Positions 27,986-38,581 of a stretch of DNA of 64,000 nt are shown one piece after another. Made by a program: the position numbers and the translations under genes. Positions within the stretch are counted from its first letter, which is position 1. The number at the start of each line of letters is the position of its first letter. The stretch is from Psychrobacter sp. APC 3426 (GTDB taxonomy: Bacteria > Pseudomonadota > Gammaproteobacteria > Pseudomonadales > Moraxellaceae), in NCBI RefSeq assembly GCF_030408035.1, contig NZ_JASDCF010000006.1:53850-117849 (forward strand). Reading direction: 5' to 3'. A model generated the notes under the pieces. The model saw nothing but the letters and a program-made list of their open reading frames with translations, made no database searches and was not told where the DNA came from.

Positions 27986-29341
27986 TTATTTATAATAATC
28001 ATCATTTTTCTTAAGCCACCAATTCATATTATCTTGGCGTTTGGCTCGAAATGCTTCTAATTTAGTGGCGATTGTCTGGTTATGCTGACGTGCCGTATCG
28101 AGGGCGAAAAGAATGGGTACAGAGGATAAGACACCAAAACGAATTTTCGATTTTGGTAAATCCAGTCCATCGCCGATATCATCGCCGACTAGCGTACGCG
28201 TCACACTGGCATTGACCATCTCAACGAAACGTCCACGGCGATTGTCCTCACCCATTAGCTGACGCGGTAAATCATGCAGGGCTTTTGCTAATGGTTGTCC
28301 CATTTTAAAATCTAACTGCTGAATCGATAAATAGGTATAGAGCCATTCCCAACAAGCGGCTTCATCTTTAGGCAAGCGCTGCAAGTCAACGCCCATCCAA
28401 TAGCTGGCTAGATTCCATAGATGCAGGATACCTTCGGCTTCCTCGCTGCTGATACGGGCACCAAGCAGTCGTAACCCGCGCATAATCAACAGTGAAAACT
28501 GCAAGTGGGTCGCAATCATATCAGTTTGATTAATCGGTAGACCCCAATAGTCAGTATTCCAACTGCCATCAGGATTGTGGTGCTGATCGGCATCAGCGAT
28601 GATACCTGCGGCAGCATTGCCCTTACCTTTGAGTAGGTTCTGCCGTACTAAGGTATGGATCTGACGCACCTTGATAGATTGCCGCCAACCCTCAGAACCA
28701 ATGGCCAACACCTCATCAATGGATTTGCGATTACTGTGCCTGCTCGTATTTGATTGGGGCAATAAGGGATGTTCTGAGACCGCTAGAATATAAGCATAGG
28801 TACGCATCAATCGCGGTAGAGCCTCATGCATCAATGCGCCCGTCTGGATGAGTGGTAAGGACAAAGCAGGAATGCTATAGCCTGCCATCAACGCCACATT
28901 ACGCAATAGCCAAATTAGCATGAGTGGATAGCGTCGATAGGCAACTGCCCCAATCTGTGCAAGCTTAGGATCAAACCAGTCAGGATGGCGGCTAAACTGC
29001 TCAGTAAGCGTTTTAAAAGACGGGTTTTTTAGCAGGTTATCATCTGTTTTTTTATCGATAATCAACTGCTGCAATGGCTTAGCAAAACGAATACCGTCAG
29101 CAGCCAATGTATCTGTCAGTGGGTCGCCTATGTCGTATCCTGCGACCATCTCCTCAAGCAAATCTTGTGAGATGACGAAATCTTTGGGTAATAAGTAGCG
29201 CTTGATGCGCTGCAGAACTTGTAGGTCGCTATGGTCGTCAACCGCAGTGGTACGCCCGTGACGCTGATAAGATGCTAAAGTCGGTTGGCTGTGACGGGAA
29301 GTGGTGGTCGTCTCTGTATTATTTATATTGATTGAATCCAT
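27986..29341 (-). CDS. MpaB/rubber-oxygenase-like (DUF2236) protein
   Basis: 451 residues from the ATG at 29341; an earlier TTG three codons upstream is in frame but lies too close to the ribosome-binding site (AAAGGCAG). The DUF2236 domain is seen in the central and C-terminal parts: LPRLMRTYAYILAVSE, NQTDMIATHLQFSLLIMRGLRLLG with the family's conserved His, and WNLASYWMGVD. Relatives include the latex-clearing haem oxygenase Lcp and fungal MpaB. A role in oxidising a lipid or polymer is possible but unproven. The N-terminal 40 residues are Thr/Ser/His-rich. Followed 53 bases later by a DUF2799 lipoprotein gene on the same strand. Confidence 0.8.
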   Translation of the reverse strand: MDSININNTETTTTSRHSQPTLASYQRHGRTTAVDDHSDLQVLQRIKRYLLPKDFVISQDLLEEMVAGYDIGDPLTDTLAADGIRFAKPLQQLIIDKKTDDNLLKNPSFKTLTEQFSRHPDWFDPKLAQIGAVAYRRYPLMLIWLLRNVALMAGYSIPALSLPLIQTGALMHEALPRLMRTYAYILAVSEHPLLPQSNTSRHSNRKSIDEVLAIGSEGWRQSIKVRQIHTLVRQNLLKGKGNAAAGIIADADQHHNPDGSWNTDYWGLPINQTDMIATHLQFSLLIMRGLRLLGARISSEEAEGILHLWNLASYWMGVDLQRLPKDEAACWEWLYTYLSIQQLDFKMGQPLAKALHDLPRQLMGEDNRRGRFVEMVNASVTRTLVGDDIGDGLDLPKSKIRFGVLSSVPILFALDTARQHNQTIATKLEAFRAKRQDNMNWWLKKNDDYYK

Positions 29342-29394
29342 AGCTATCAACTGCCTTTATAAATAGGCTGTTATGAGTAATCTATAATCATAGC

Positions 29395-29979
29395 CTAATA
29401 TCTAATCATCTGGTTTAATGAGTCGAGCTGCTGTTGCGTGTTATACATACGGTGTTTGGCTTGACGAATCTCATCAGCCAGCGATAACAGTCTTTTGCGC
29501 GCTTCTTTTTCATTCGCAAAGTCTAGCATCGCGCCACCTTCGAGTTTATCGAACTCGTCTTGGTATTCTTCTATCAGACGTTTATCTTTGTCTAGTTGAG
29601 TGTCTAAATCGTAGTACGCTAGGCCGCGTTGGTTGGCCAGATGTAGATCATTTACCGCAGCTGCTGGGCAGACATTATTCAGTTTACGCCCACGTCGACC
29701 GATATTGTAGGCATTGTTAGTCGTACAGTACTGTTTGAGCCCTAACTTGCGACCGCGCTCCCATGCTAGATAGTCAGGGGCAACGCTGGCCTTGGCACAG
29801 GCTTTGGCATGTGATGCTAGGCGCTCTGATGAGTAACCTGATACGCCATCGTTGTAGCCAATGGCCTGCCAATCACCGATAAGGCATTGTTGTTTGGAGA
29901 GGGTAGCACAGCTTGATAGTAGAAAAATACTACCAAGGATAGGCAAGCTTCGCGACAGGTGCCTGATAAACCGTTGCAT
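29395..29979 (-). CDS. DUF2799 lipoprotein
   Basis: 194 residues with a lipoprotein signal peptide; lipobox LSSC at Cys24. The DUF2799 domain is recognisable: CLIGDWQAIGYNDGVSGYSSERLASHAKAC, then APDYLAWERGRKLGLKQYC, with paired Cys residues likely forming disulfides. A C-terminal coiled-coil-like helix (about 130-190) follows. Function unknown. It lies upstream of the MpaB-like gene in transcription direction. Confidence 0.85.
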   Translation of the reverse strand: MQRFIRHLSRSLPILGSIFLLSSCATLSKQQCLIGDWQAIGYNDGVSGYSSERLASHAKACAKASVAPDYLAWERGRKLGLKQYCTTNNAYNIGRRGRKLNNVCPAAAVNDLHLANQRGLAYYDLDTQLDKDKRLIEEYQDEFDKLEGGAMLDFANEKEARKRLLSLADEIRQAKHRMYNTQQQLDSLNQMIRY

Positions 29980-30034
29980 AATCCTCTCCTATAACTGCTT
30001 GCTCTAAATTTCGGCTGACAAGCGGCTCATCATC

Positions 30035-31240
30035 TTATGATTGCGGACGAGTCAAGTCGACTGATGTACCGCTGACATTGTCTTTTAGACTGGCTTTTAG
30101 CATGAGGTAACCTGCGATACCAGAGACAATTGAACCCATGATAATACCTAGGCGCTCGTCAAATAAGGCTGTGTCGCCAGCAAACGCTAAGCCACCGATG
30201 AACAAGCTCATAGTAAATCCAACACCACACAATAAGGCGGCTCCATAGATTTGCTTATAGTTCATACCTCTTGGCATGGTCGAGATACCAAGTTTAAAGA
30301 TTAGCCAACACATTACCATGACACCAATTTGCTTACCGATAAATAGACCAGCAGCAATACCTAGTGGCACAGAGTGGAATAACTCAGCGAAACCTGCGCC
30401 TTTAAGCGATATACCTGAGTTGGCAAAAGCGAATAATGGCAAAATACCAAAGGCAACGGTGTTATGAAGATCATGCTCAAGCTCTTCTAGCGGCGAGTGT
30501 TCAGGATCTGTCCGGTCAAACATAGGGATAAATAACGCCAGTACCACTCCTGCCAAAGTAGCATGGATACCCGACTTGAGGACGGCAATCCACATGATGA
30601 CACCGATAAGCAGATAAGGTGTGATGCTAGTGACGTTACGACGATTGAGTAGATATAAGAAGGGTAAGCATAGTCCTGCCAATGCCAATGATTCTAGTGA
30701 TAAGTCACTGGTATAAAACAGAGCAATAATCAAAATCGCACCAATGTCATCAAAGATAGCAATGGAGACTAAGAAAACCTTAAGGGAATTAGGGACACGG
30801 TTGCCCAGTAAGCTTAAAATACCTAGGGCAAATGCAATATCAGTGGCAGCAGGAATGGCCCAACCTTTCCAAAACTCAGGTTCGCTATAGTTAAAAAGCA
30901 AGTACACAATGGCTGGGGCGATCATGCCACCCAATGCCGCACCGGCGGGCAGGATAATTTGTTTGACGTTGGAGAGCTCGCCAATTAATACTTCGCGCTT
31001 GAGCTCCAGTCCAACTAAGAAAAAGAAAATCGCCATCAGACCATCGTTAATCCAGTGGTGAGCGTCTTTGGCAATAGCAAAGTCACCAATTTGAATGGCA
31101 ACAGGTGCATGGATAAAGCCCTGATACCAGACACTAAGAGGGGAGTTGGCAATGATCATTGCGGCAATAGCAGCCAATGCTAGGACGATACCGCCCGCTG
31201 CTTCAAATTCAAAAAATGCCTTAATCCTTCGTAATGCCAT
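30035..31240 (-). CDS. nhaA: Na+/H+ antiporter NhaA
   Basis: 401 residues from the ATG at 31240, which follows a GAGGAT ribosome-binding site; an earlier TTG is not needed. Exports sodium or lithium in exchange for protons. The ion-binding aspartate pair is in [16 protein letters not shown], and the start [16 protein letters not shown] and [21 protein letters not shown] are typical NhaA. About 12 membrane segments. It has a long intergenic leader of over 500 bases shared with the divergent TSUP gene. The length is slightly above the E. coli protein (388). Confidence 0.96.
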   Translation of the reverse strand: MALRRIKAFFEFEAAGGIVLALAAIAAMIIANSPLSVWYQGFIHAPVAIQIGDFAIAKDAHHWINDGLMAIFFFLVGLELKREVLIGELSNVKQIILPAGAALGGMIAPAIVYLLFNYSEPEFWKGWAIPAATDIAFALGILSLLGNRVPNSLKVFLVSIAIFDDIGAILIIALFYTSDLSLESLALAGLCLPFLYLLNRRNVTSITPYLLIGVIMWIAVLKSGIHATLAGVVLALFIPMFDRTDPEHSPLEELEHDLHNTVAFGILPLFAFANSGISLKGAGFAELFHSVPLGIAAGLFIGKQIGVMVMCWLIFKLGISTMPRGMNYKQIYGAALLCGVGFTMSLFIGGLAFAGDTALFDERLGIIMGSIVSGIAGYLMLKASLKDNVSGTSVDLTRPQS

Positions 31241-31763
31241 ATCATCCTCATTTGCTAAATACAATTTTCAAAAACGAATTACAAATAATCCAATAACCTC
31301 AAATATCTATGACACGGCTCATAAAGACATGGGAGCTCGTAACATATAATAGATAAGCACAGTTTCTCATACTCTTATTCATATAGACAACAAAATACGT
31401 CGACTCAAGGTCATAAGCTCACCTTGCCATTTTATTAATAGCGATATTATAAAGGTGATGGGACAGGCAAAATAGTTGCATGTCGTTAAAATTTTCATTT
31501 GAGCACGGCTTGTTTGCATATTCAACAAGCGCTAAGACAAATCTAGCAGACTTTGTTACGTTTTTGGTTTTTTTTATGCTTTTATCTTTATAATGAGCGC
31601 CATTAGCTATGTTCTACATGCTTTTTTTTAGTCGTTTCATGCGGCTCAGTGATTTTAGCAATACGACGCTATGACTTAGCTGACTTAGCTACTGATAAAT
31701 TCAGCACTTAACGCCAGCCAATAAGACGCACTTTTTTTATAATCAAACTTTCAGGTCAGCATC
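31241..31763. promoter_or_regulatory. Divergent nhaA / TSUP promoter region
   Basis: 523 bases, AT-rich, with T-runs around 31564-31575 and 31622-31630. Both promoters should lie here. I see no open frame of coding character and no clear RNA gene. Confidence 0.4.
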
Positions 31764-32519
31764 ATGGACGTATCACTCTCACTAGAGATTATTTTAATGC
31801 TTACGGCTGTGGCAGCGTTGGCAGGATTCATCGATGCCATCGCTGGTGGGGGTGGTTTGTTGACCATTCCAGCCATGTTACTTGCCAATATCCCACCAGT
31901 ATTAACCCTTGGTACCAATAAGCTACAAGCTGCTTCAGGGGCGTTAGCGGCGTCCATTACCATGATTAGAAAGGGCGTCGTCAAGCCGCAACGTATCAAA
32001 GTGGCGATTATCGGTGCCTTTATCGGTTCGGTCATCGGTACCATTGCCGTGCAAATGTCACCACCTGATTTGCTTGAAAAGCTCATTCCATTTTTGATTG
32101 CGGCGATTGGTATCTATACGCTGTTTGCACCCAGACTTGGCGAGGTAGAGGCGGCACCGCGTATATCAGAGGGCAAATGGCAGAAAGTCGTGGCGCCATT
32201 AATTGGCTTTTATGATGGCTATATCGGTCCAGGGACTGGCATGTTCTTTGCGCTTGGCAATGTGGCACTGCGAGGTCGGCAGATTATCGAAGCGACAGGG
32301 GCTGCAAAGGTGTTAAATCTATCTACCAATATTGGCTCGCTGATTTTCTTTATTTTAGGGGGTAATGTCTTGTGGAAAGTCGGTCTGGCCATGATGGTTG
32401 GGCAAACGATAGGCGCATATTTCGGCTCACATATGGTGGTGAAAGGGGGCAGTAAACTGATTCGTCCCATGATTGTATTGGTGTGCTTGGCGATGATCAC
32501 CAAATACGTTTTTGGCTAA
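31764..32519 (+). CDS. YfcA-like TSUP (TauE/SafE) membrane transporter
   Basis: 251 residues with about eight hydrophobic segments. The close match to E. coli YfcA is visible in AGFIDAIAGGGGLLTIPAML, LGTNKLQAASGALAASI, GFYDGYIGPGTGMFFAL and the KLIRPMIVLVC end. TSUP proteins move sulfur-containing or other small organic anions; substrate unknown for YfcA. Monocistronic with a two-way terminator behind it. Divergent from nhaA. Confidence 0.9.
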   Translation: MDVSLSLEIILMLTAVAALAGFIDAIAGGGGLLTIPAMLLANIPPVLTLGTNKLQAASGALAASITMIRKGVVKPQRIKVAIIGAFIGSVIGTIAVQMSPPDLLEKLIPFLIAAIGIYTLFAPRLGEVEAAPRISEGKWQKVVAPLIGFYDGYIGPGTGMFFALGNVALRGRQIIEATGAAKVLNLSTNIGSLIFFILGGNVLWKVGLAMMVGQTIGAYFGSHMVVKGGSKLIRPMIVLVCLAMITKYVFG

Positions 32520-32530
32520 ACATCCTTTAT

Positions 32531-32570
32531 CAAAAAACCTCAGCCAATGTGACTGAGGTTTTGTCTTTTA
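32531..32570. terminator. Bidirectional terminator between TSUP and symporter genes
   Basis: AAAACCTCAG pairs with CTGAGGTTTT around a 9-base loop, with extra A and T on either side. It lies between convergent genes. Confidence 0.88.
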
Positions 32571-32620
32571 ACGATTAAAATTCATGACACCGAATTGAAT
32601 TTGACTGTCAGTATCAATGA

Positions 32621-33997
32621 CTAGCGTCTACGATCGACATCATCGTACTCACTACCCATTATCCCATCACTAAAGACTTCAGAGAATTCACGCTCATTGT
32701 CTTCATCGATGTGACCATCAAACACGTCTTTGGCACCCGCATTAGGGTCGTTATAGATAGCGATATCCATTTTATCTTCAGATTTTGCCACAATAGCCGT
32801 CACTGCCGCATCACCACCAACGTTGACTGCCGTACGTAACATATCTAGGATACGATCCACACCTAAGATGAGGCCAATACCTTCGATAGGTAAACCGACT
32901 TGGGCAAAGACCATAGACAACATAATCAGACCAACCCCAGGAACCCCTGCAGTACCGACAGACGCCAATACAGACATGAGAATCACAGTCAGATACTCGG
33001 TCACGCCCAAATCAATACCATAAATATTGGCAATGAAAATGGTCGCCGTACCCTGCATGATGGCCGTACCATCCATGTTGATGGTGGCACCAAAAGGAAC
33101 CGTAAACGAAGCGACTGAGTTGTTGACACCCATACGCTTGGTGACCGTACGCAAGGTAATCGGAATGGTCGCGTTAGAGCTTGACGTACTAAACGCAAAA
33201 ATCTGGACTTCACGCATTTTTGCCAAGAACGTCTTGATTGATAAGCCTGAAAACAGCTTGAGAACAATCATCATGGTAATAAAGAAGTGGAAAGCCAGTG
33301 AGCCAACCAGTACAGCGACATAACCCAATAATGACCAAATCAAGTCTAAACCAAGCTCAGCCATCGCTTTGGTCAACAGCGCAAATACACCATAAGGGGC
33401 AAGATTCATAATGATGGTAACCATCTTTAAGATGACTTCATTAATAAGCTCTAGGCTTTGCACCAAGCCTTTGGCAGGTTTACCAACCATCAAAATACTG
33501 ATACCGATTAAGATGGCAAAGAAAATAATCGATAACATGTCGCCATTTGCCATCGCACTGATGGGGTTTGACGGAATAATATTAGAGAATACATCAAGTA
33601 GCGGTGGCGCTGACTGCGCTTCAAATGCCGCTTCAGTCTCGACATCCATCCCCTTACCGATACCAAACAGAATACCAAGTCCAATGGCGGTGGCAATCGC
33701 TAGCGCAGTCGTCATCATGTAGATGAGGAAGGTTTTGGTACCAATGCGTCCAAGTAAGCGAATATCACCAATACCACAAACCCCGCAAATCAGCGAGATA
33801 AGTACCAAAGGTACGACCAGCATTTTTAATGAGTTAACAAAGAGCTTGCCAACAATAGCGAGAAAGCCGTTTGTAATATACGTACTAACAAAACCGCCTT
33901 CAGCGTTCAATCCAGAATAATTTATAAATAAACCCAGTATGATACCGAGCACCATGGCAACGATAATCTTGCCCGTCAGTCCCATATTCTTCCACAT
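32621..33997 (-). CDS. Dicarboxylate/amino acid:cation symporter (DAACS)
   Basis: 458 residues, 8 membrane segments plus two re-entrant loops as in glutamate/aspartate carriers. Diagnostic motifs: the serine-rich loop AFSTSSSNATIPITL near residue 265, the sodium- and substrate-site NMDGTAIMQGTATIFIA, and the last helix GVDRILDMLRTAVNVGGDAAVT. It takes up glutamate, aspartate or C4-dicarboxylates with sodium or protons; which one cannot be told. The C-terminal 50 residues are acidic and Asp-rich, longer than in GltP. Single gene. Confidence 0.93.
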   Translation of the reverse strand: MWKNMGLTGKIIVAMVLGIILGLFINYSGLNAEGGFVSTYITNGFLAIVGKLFVNSLKMLVVPLVLISLICGVCGIGDIRLLGRIGTKTFLIYMMTTALAIATAIGLGILFGIGKGMDVETEAAFEAQSAPPLLDVFSNIIPSNPISAMANGDMLSIIFFAILIGISILMVGKPAKGLVQSLELINEVILKMVTIIMNLAPYGVFALLTKAMAELGLDLIWSLLGYVAVLVGSLAFHFFITMMIVLKLFSGLSIKTFLAKMREVQIFAFSTSSSNATIPITLRTVTKRMGVNNSVASFTVPFGATINMDGTAIMQGTATIFIANIYGIDLGVTEYLTVILMSVLASVGTAGVPGVGLIMLSMVFAQVGLPIEGIGLILGVDRILDMLRTAVNVGGDAAVTAIVAKSEDKMDIAIYNDPNAGAKDVFDGHIDEDNEREFSEVFSDGIMGSEYDDVDRRR

Positions 33998-34290
33998 AGC
34001 CTCTATCCTTTTATACGCAACGCTCAGTATCAGGTATGGTACTGAATCAATGCGTCTATGATTGCTGTCCTTACGCCTGATCTTGTTGCGTCTATCAATT
34101 TTTTGTCTGTCATTTCATGTCAGGCTCTTAAACAATATAAAATAATTGTTAAGGTTACTGCAATGTTTTTTTATGAATTAACCCATGCGGACCCAATAGT
34201 TGGTCTGTCTACAAGGGCTTTCACGATTGAAAGGGGCAGATGATACGGGTTTTTTTTCACAATGATAAGCAAAAATTGTCATTTGTAACC
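33998..34290. other. Symporter gene upstream region
   Basis: About 290 bases before the fadE terminator; expected to hold the symporter promoter. No gene or structured RNA seen. Confidence 0.35.
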
Positions 34291-34323
34291 AAAAAAAAGA
34301 CTGCCCAAGTTGGACAGTCTTTC
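34291..34323 (-). terminator. fadE terminator
   Basis: On the minus strand AAAGACTGTCC pairs with GGGCAGTCTTT and continues into a T8 run. It lies about 90 bases after the fadE stop codon. Confidence 0.85.
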
Positions 34324-34410
34324 TATGTTAAACAATAGTCATGTACCTTCAAGTGTTTTTTACTTAAAAAGGCTATGTTTATACCTTTACGTAGCTAAAG
34401 TATTGCATAT

Positions 34411-37359
34411 TTAAACGTTGTCGCTTTCATCACGACGTAAACCATCTCGCCACTGAGTATCAGAAGACGATTTTTCGACGCTATCTTCAACCTTTACGCT
34501 ATTAGTGTTTTCTAGCTTATTAGCCCCCTTATCATTGCCTGATTTCTCGAGGCGATGGTTATAGCTCATGCGTTCATTTAAATGTGATGCGGCATCACGG
34601 TGACGATGATCTAATGCTTCTGTCTCAGGATTAGACTCATCAAAGTCGGTCTGTGCCTGCATTTCTTTAGCAGTATCTTGTTCAGCCACCATTTCTACAT
34701 CACCATCGCTTTCATAACCATGATTGGGGTTATCATCGCCTGTAGGCTCATTGATGTCTGTAGACGCATTCGTGGCGTCAGATGCAATTTCTTCATTAAC
34801 TGTATGGTCGTTATTAACCGCAATACCATTTCTAGCTTGCGCTTCACTCTTGAGCTGCGCATAGTCAGTCAATTGCTGTACTGCATTCTCAAGCGTATGC
34901 GGATTGACACGTTCTTTGACTTGCGATAGATGCTTATCAAACACATCGGTTAATAGCGAGTCAAAACGTATGGCGTTATATTGGATAAGTACTTCAGCTT
35001 CCTCTTCAGTAATGTCACCATTTTGACTGGCATACACCACATAATCTTCAAAAGTGAGACCTTCAAAGCTGTCTTTGTGTTCTGCCTTTTTGAACTTCTG
35101 CCATAACGGTTCGATGTCGAGCAACGTTTGATAAGCATACTCCATACGACCAGTCACATCATCTTCTTCAGTAGTGTAGTAGACCATGGTTTTGAGATAA
35201 TCACGAAAAGGGTTGGCTTCAAAGTCATCCATAAAGGTATCGCCCAGCTTACGCTTAAGCTCATCACTTGGCGGTGTAAAGATTCGACCGCTAGGGAAGG
35301 TGACAAAACCTACCAATGCTGCTGCGAAACGATTTGGGAAGTTTTCAAAGAAAGACTCAAACGCTTCTTGAATCGTGAAGAGGCTGTTTTGCAACGCGAC
35401 TTCAGCATGCAAACGCTCAGACTCAGATTTAGTACCATGCTCATAAAACTGCAAAATAGCCGTTGCGATAAATAGATGACTATGAATATCAGCCAGACGT
35501 CCAGAGAGCATCTCTTTACGCTTTAGGTCGCCGGCCAGCAATCCTAGTGCCATATCGGCAGTTAGGGCAAAGCTCGCGCTTAAGCGGTTAATATATTTAT
35601 AATAAGGACGGGTAAAGCTATCGGCAAAGCTTGGCGCATGACTACTACCACCGACATAACCTGCAACAAAGGCTTTTGCCCCGCGGTTAAAGGTATAGCC
35701 TAAATGCTTAAAGAATAACGTATCAAATTTTCGAGTGGCACCTTCTTTATCTTTACTTTGTAGCAGTTGCAACTCATCAAAGAGATAAGGGTGGCAACGC
35801 ATTGCGCCTTGACCAAATATCATCAATGAGCGCGTTAAGATATTGGCACCTTCAACAGTAATAGACACTGGGATTGCTTGATAAGGCGTCGCCAAAAAGT
35901 TACGTGGCCCCATCTGTACTGCACGACCTCCAACAACATCCATACCATCGTTGACCACACTGCGCATGGTTTCGGTCGCATAGTATTTTGCCATGGCAGT
36001 CATAACCGATGGTGTGCCACCTTGGTTCAATCCGCAAGTGACCAGATGGCGAAATGCCTCTAGCATATAAGTATTACTCGCCATGCGGCTGGTCGCGTCT
36101 TGCACACCTTCAAACTTACCGACAGAGATTTTGAACTGTTCGCGTACTTTAGCGAATGCACCAACAGATAAATATGTCATCTCACTGGCTGAGGTCGACA
36201 GCGCAGGTAGGGAGATACCACGACCAACGCCCAAGCATTCCATCAGCATGCGCCAACCGCGACCCGCATTTTCGACACCGCCAATGATAAAGTCTAACGG
36301 GATAAAGACGTCCTTACCATCGACAGTACCATTCATAAATGGCGAGCCGATTGGGTTGTGACGTGGTCCAATGACAACACCTTTATGACTGGCAGGTACG
36401 AGCGCACAAGTAATACCGTAATCCGTCTTTTCTGGATTACCAAGCAGACCTTCTGGATCATGCATCTTAAAGGCTAGACCCACGACGGTCGCGATAGGCG
36501 CAAGCGTAATCCAGCGTTTTGAGAAGTTCATACGTAGACCGAGCACTTGCTCGCCCTCATGCATCCCATAGCATACTACGCCTGTATCAGGTATCGCACC
36601 TGCATCCGAGCCGGCCTCAGGTCCTGTCAAACCAAAGCAAGGCACTTCATCACCTTTGGCGAGTCCTGGCAACCAGCGTTGTTTTTGCTCATCCGTACCA
36701 TAGTGCATCAGTAGCTCACCAGGGCCGAGCGAGTTTGGTACCATACAACTCACAGCCGCCGTCGGCGAGCGTGAGGCAATCTTACTCATGACACGACTTT
36801 GCGCATAAGAGCTAAATTCTAAACCACCAAACTCTTTGGGAATGATTAAGCCCAAAAAGCCATTACTCTTGATAAACCGCCATGCTTCAGGCGATAAATC
36901 TTTGTCTTTATGCTGAATTTTCCACTCATCAAGCATGGCACACAGTGTCTCTACTTCATTATCAATGAAGCTTTGTTCTTCTTCTGACAGCTCTGGATAC
37001 GGGTACTTGGCAAAGGTATCCCAGTTAGGGGCACCCATAAACAGCTCTTTTTCCCACCAGCTGGTACCAGCATCAAGCGCTTCACGTTCAGTGTCGCTCA
37101 TGCTTGGCATAGCGCCACCCAAGGCTTTATAAACTGGCTTAGTAATCAGCGACTGACGTAGAGGAGCAATAAGGAGTACCAAACACAATAGCGCTATCGG
37201 AACGCCTAAAATCAGCGACCAAGGACTGATAAAGGCAGTGACAGCGATAGTAATCAGTGCAACGATACTACCGGTGACACGTGATAAGGACATCAAAAAG
37301 ATGGCGAGGACCATGGCTAATTGAATGAGTATTGCCAAAATAAATAAGCCAATTGCCAT
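34411..37359 (-). CDS. fadE: Acyl-CoA dehydrogenase FadE (long form)
   Basis: 982 residues; the ATG at 37359 follows AGGAGATAGTC. First enzyme of fatty-acid beta-oxidation, FAD-dependent. Layout: hydrophobic N-terminal segments (about 1-70), an acyl-CoA dehydrogenase core (about 110-530) with CFGLTGPEAGSDAGAIPDTG and LGVGRGISLPALSTS, then the DUF1974 C-terminal domain (about 560-830) typical of FadE. E. coli FadE has 814 residues; the surplus is a tail of about 150 acidic, Asn/Asp/Glu-rich residues after residue 830. Monocistronic with a strong terminator. Confidence 0.95.
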   Translation of the reverse strand: MAIGLFILAILIQLAMVLAIFLMSLSRVTGSIVALITIAVTAFISPWSLILGVPIALLCLVLLIAPLRQSLITKPVYKALGGAMPSMSDTEREALDAGTSWWEKELFMGAPNWDTFAKYPYPELSEEEQSFIDNEVETLCAMLDEWKIQHKDKDLSPEAWRFIKSNGFLGLIIPKEFGGLEFSSYAQSRVMSKIASRSPTAAVSCMVPNSLGPGELLMHYGTDEQKQRWLPGLAKGDEVPCFGLTGPEAGSDAGAIPDTGVVCYGMHEGEQVLGLRMNFSKRWITLAPIATVVGLAFKMHDPEGLLGNPEKTDYGITCALVPASHKGVVIGPRHNPIGSPFMNGTVDGKDVFIPLDFIIGGVENAGRGWRMLMECLGVGRGISLPALSTSASEMTYLSVGAFAKVREQFKISVGKFEGVQDATSRMASNTYMLEAFRHLVTCGLNQGGTPSVMTAMAKYYATETMRSVVNDGMDVVGGRAVQMGPRNFLATPYQAIPVSITVEGANILTRSLMIFGQGAMRCHPYLFDELQLLQSKDKEGATRKFDTLFFKHLGYTFNRGAKAFVAGYVGGSSHAPSFADSFTRPYYKYINRLSASFALTADMALGLLAGDLKRKEMLSGRLADIHSHLFIATAILQFYEHGTKSESERLHAEVALQNSLFTIQEAFESFFENFPNRFAAALVGFVTFPSGRIFTPPSDELKRKLGDTFMDDFEANPFRDYLKTMVYYTTEEDDVTGRMEYAYQTLLDIEPLWQKFKKAEHKDSFEGLTFEDYVVYASQNGDITEEEAEVLIQYNAIRFDSLLTDVFDKHLSQVKERVNPHTLENAVQQLTDYAQLKSEAQARNGIAVNNDHTVNEEIASDATNASTDINEPTGDDNPNHGYESDGDVEMVAEQDTAKEMQAQTDFDESNPETEALDHRHRDAASHLNERMSYNHRLEKSGNDKGANKLENTNSVKVEDSVEKSSSDTQWRDGLRRDESDNV

Positions 37360-37833
37360 GACTATCTCCTTTATAACGCTGAACGACCGCGTGAAAAATA
37401 TATGAATGAGGAATATCAGATAAATATAATTTTTGTTTTGTCTGATACTTTGTTTTTATAGACAAATTCAAATTCTTATTACTCAATGAGAGAGTAGCTG
37501 AGCGACTGCTACTACTTCATTGATAAATACTTTTATAACAAAAGTTTTATAATGCTTTTTAGCATCGTAAATAGAGAAAATGTCCATAATCAGAGACTCT
37601 GCTATTCATGCTAAAGCGTTATATAAGTCGCATTACCAAGTAAAAAACAAAGTTAGCTACCAATATGAAACAGTTGTCGATAACTATCAATAGCTAAAAT
37701 GCTACGCTGTGTCGATAATATGTATCGTCGTTTATTATTTATATCAGTGATTCAACCGTTAAGTCAAAACTAGGTTGTTTTATCGTTTTGATCCTAAATC
37801 CAGTAAATATATTGACGTCATTGATGACATGCC
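37360..37833. promoter_or_regulatory. Upstream region of fadE
   Basis: 474 bases, AT-rich, between radC (ending at 37834) and fadE, both on the minus strand. The fadE promoter is expected in the part next to 37360. I cannot point to a fatty-acid-responsive operator, and no radC terminator is clear. Confidence 0.35.
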
Positions 37834-38517
37834 CTAATTAAAAGGCGCTAGGCAACTTTCAGCATAAGATAAGGTATCGTTACGACCGACGATAATATGG
37901 TCAACTAGAGACAGGTCTATTAAGTCACACGCTTTTTTTAGCTCATAGGTCAACAAGTTGTCAGCCGTCGATGGTTTTGCATCGGTATGTGGATGGTTGT
38001 GGGCGACGATTAACTGGCTAGCAGCATGGTTCAATGCGTGACGAAGGACATGTTTGATACAGACCGAACACGATGAGATGCCGCCCGTGAATAGTACCTC
38101 AAAGTTCAAAAGATTCAGTGCATTGTCCAAGCAGAGTACAGCAAAGACTTCGCGATGCTCACCGCGTAATTGCGTGCTGATATAGTCTTTGACTACTTGT
38201 GAGCGTCCAAGTGCCTGACCTGTTTTAAGCTGACTGTCCAGGTAACGTGTACCCATTTCAAGTGAGGCCATTATCTGTGCATATTTGGCAGGACCGATAC
38301 CATGACAAGCAAGGACAGTCTCTTGCGGCGCAGCCAATAGTTCTGCCAAGCTACCAAATTGCTCGATTAAATGACGAGCCAACTCGATTGCAGACTGCGA
38401 CTGAGTACCTGTCCGCAGAAATATCGCAAGTATTTCGGCATCAGACAAGTGTGATGCACCAAATTTTAATAACTTCTCACGTGGTCTGTCATCTTCATGC
38501 CAGTCTTTGATCGCCAT
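37834..38517 (-). CDS. radC: RadC family JAB-domain protein
   Basis: 227 residues. A helix-hairpin-helix-like N-terminal part (LLAAPQETVLACHGIGPAKYAQIMA) precedes the JAB/MPN domain. The metal-site JAMM pattern H-x-H-x7-S-x2-D is intact in HNHPHTDAKPSTAD; most RadC proteins have HNHPSG at this point. Despite its name, a direct DNA-repair role has not been confirmed for the family. It is divergent from coaBC across a 164-base spacer that carries a perfect 15-bp inverted repeat. Confidence 0.92.
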   Translation of the reverse strand: MAIKDWHEDDRPREKLLKFGASHLSDAEILAIFLRTGTQSQSAIELARHLIEQFGSLAELLAAPQETVLACHGIGPAKYAQIMASLEMGTRYLDSQLKTGQALGRSQVVKDYISTQLRGEHREVFAVLCLDNALNLLNFEVLFTGGISSCSVCIKHVLRHALNHAASQLIVAHNHPHTDAKPSTADNLLTYELKKACDLIDLSLVDHIIVGRNDTLSYAESCLAPFN

Positions 38518-38581
38518 TGTTACTCCTTCAAGATGCCCTAGAAATACGTCCTTATTCGTTGTACTTTAATGACGTTTTGAC

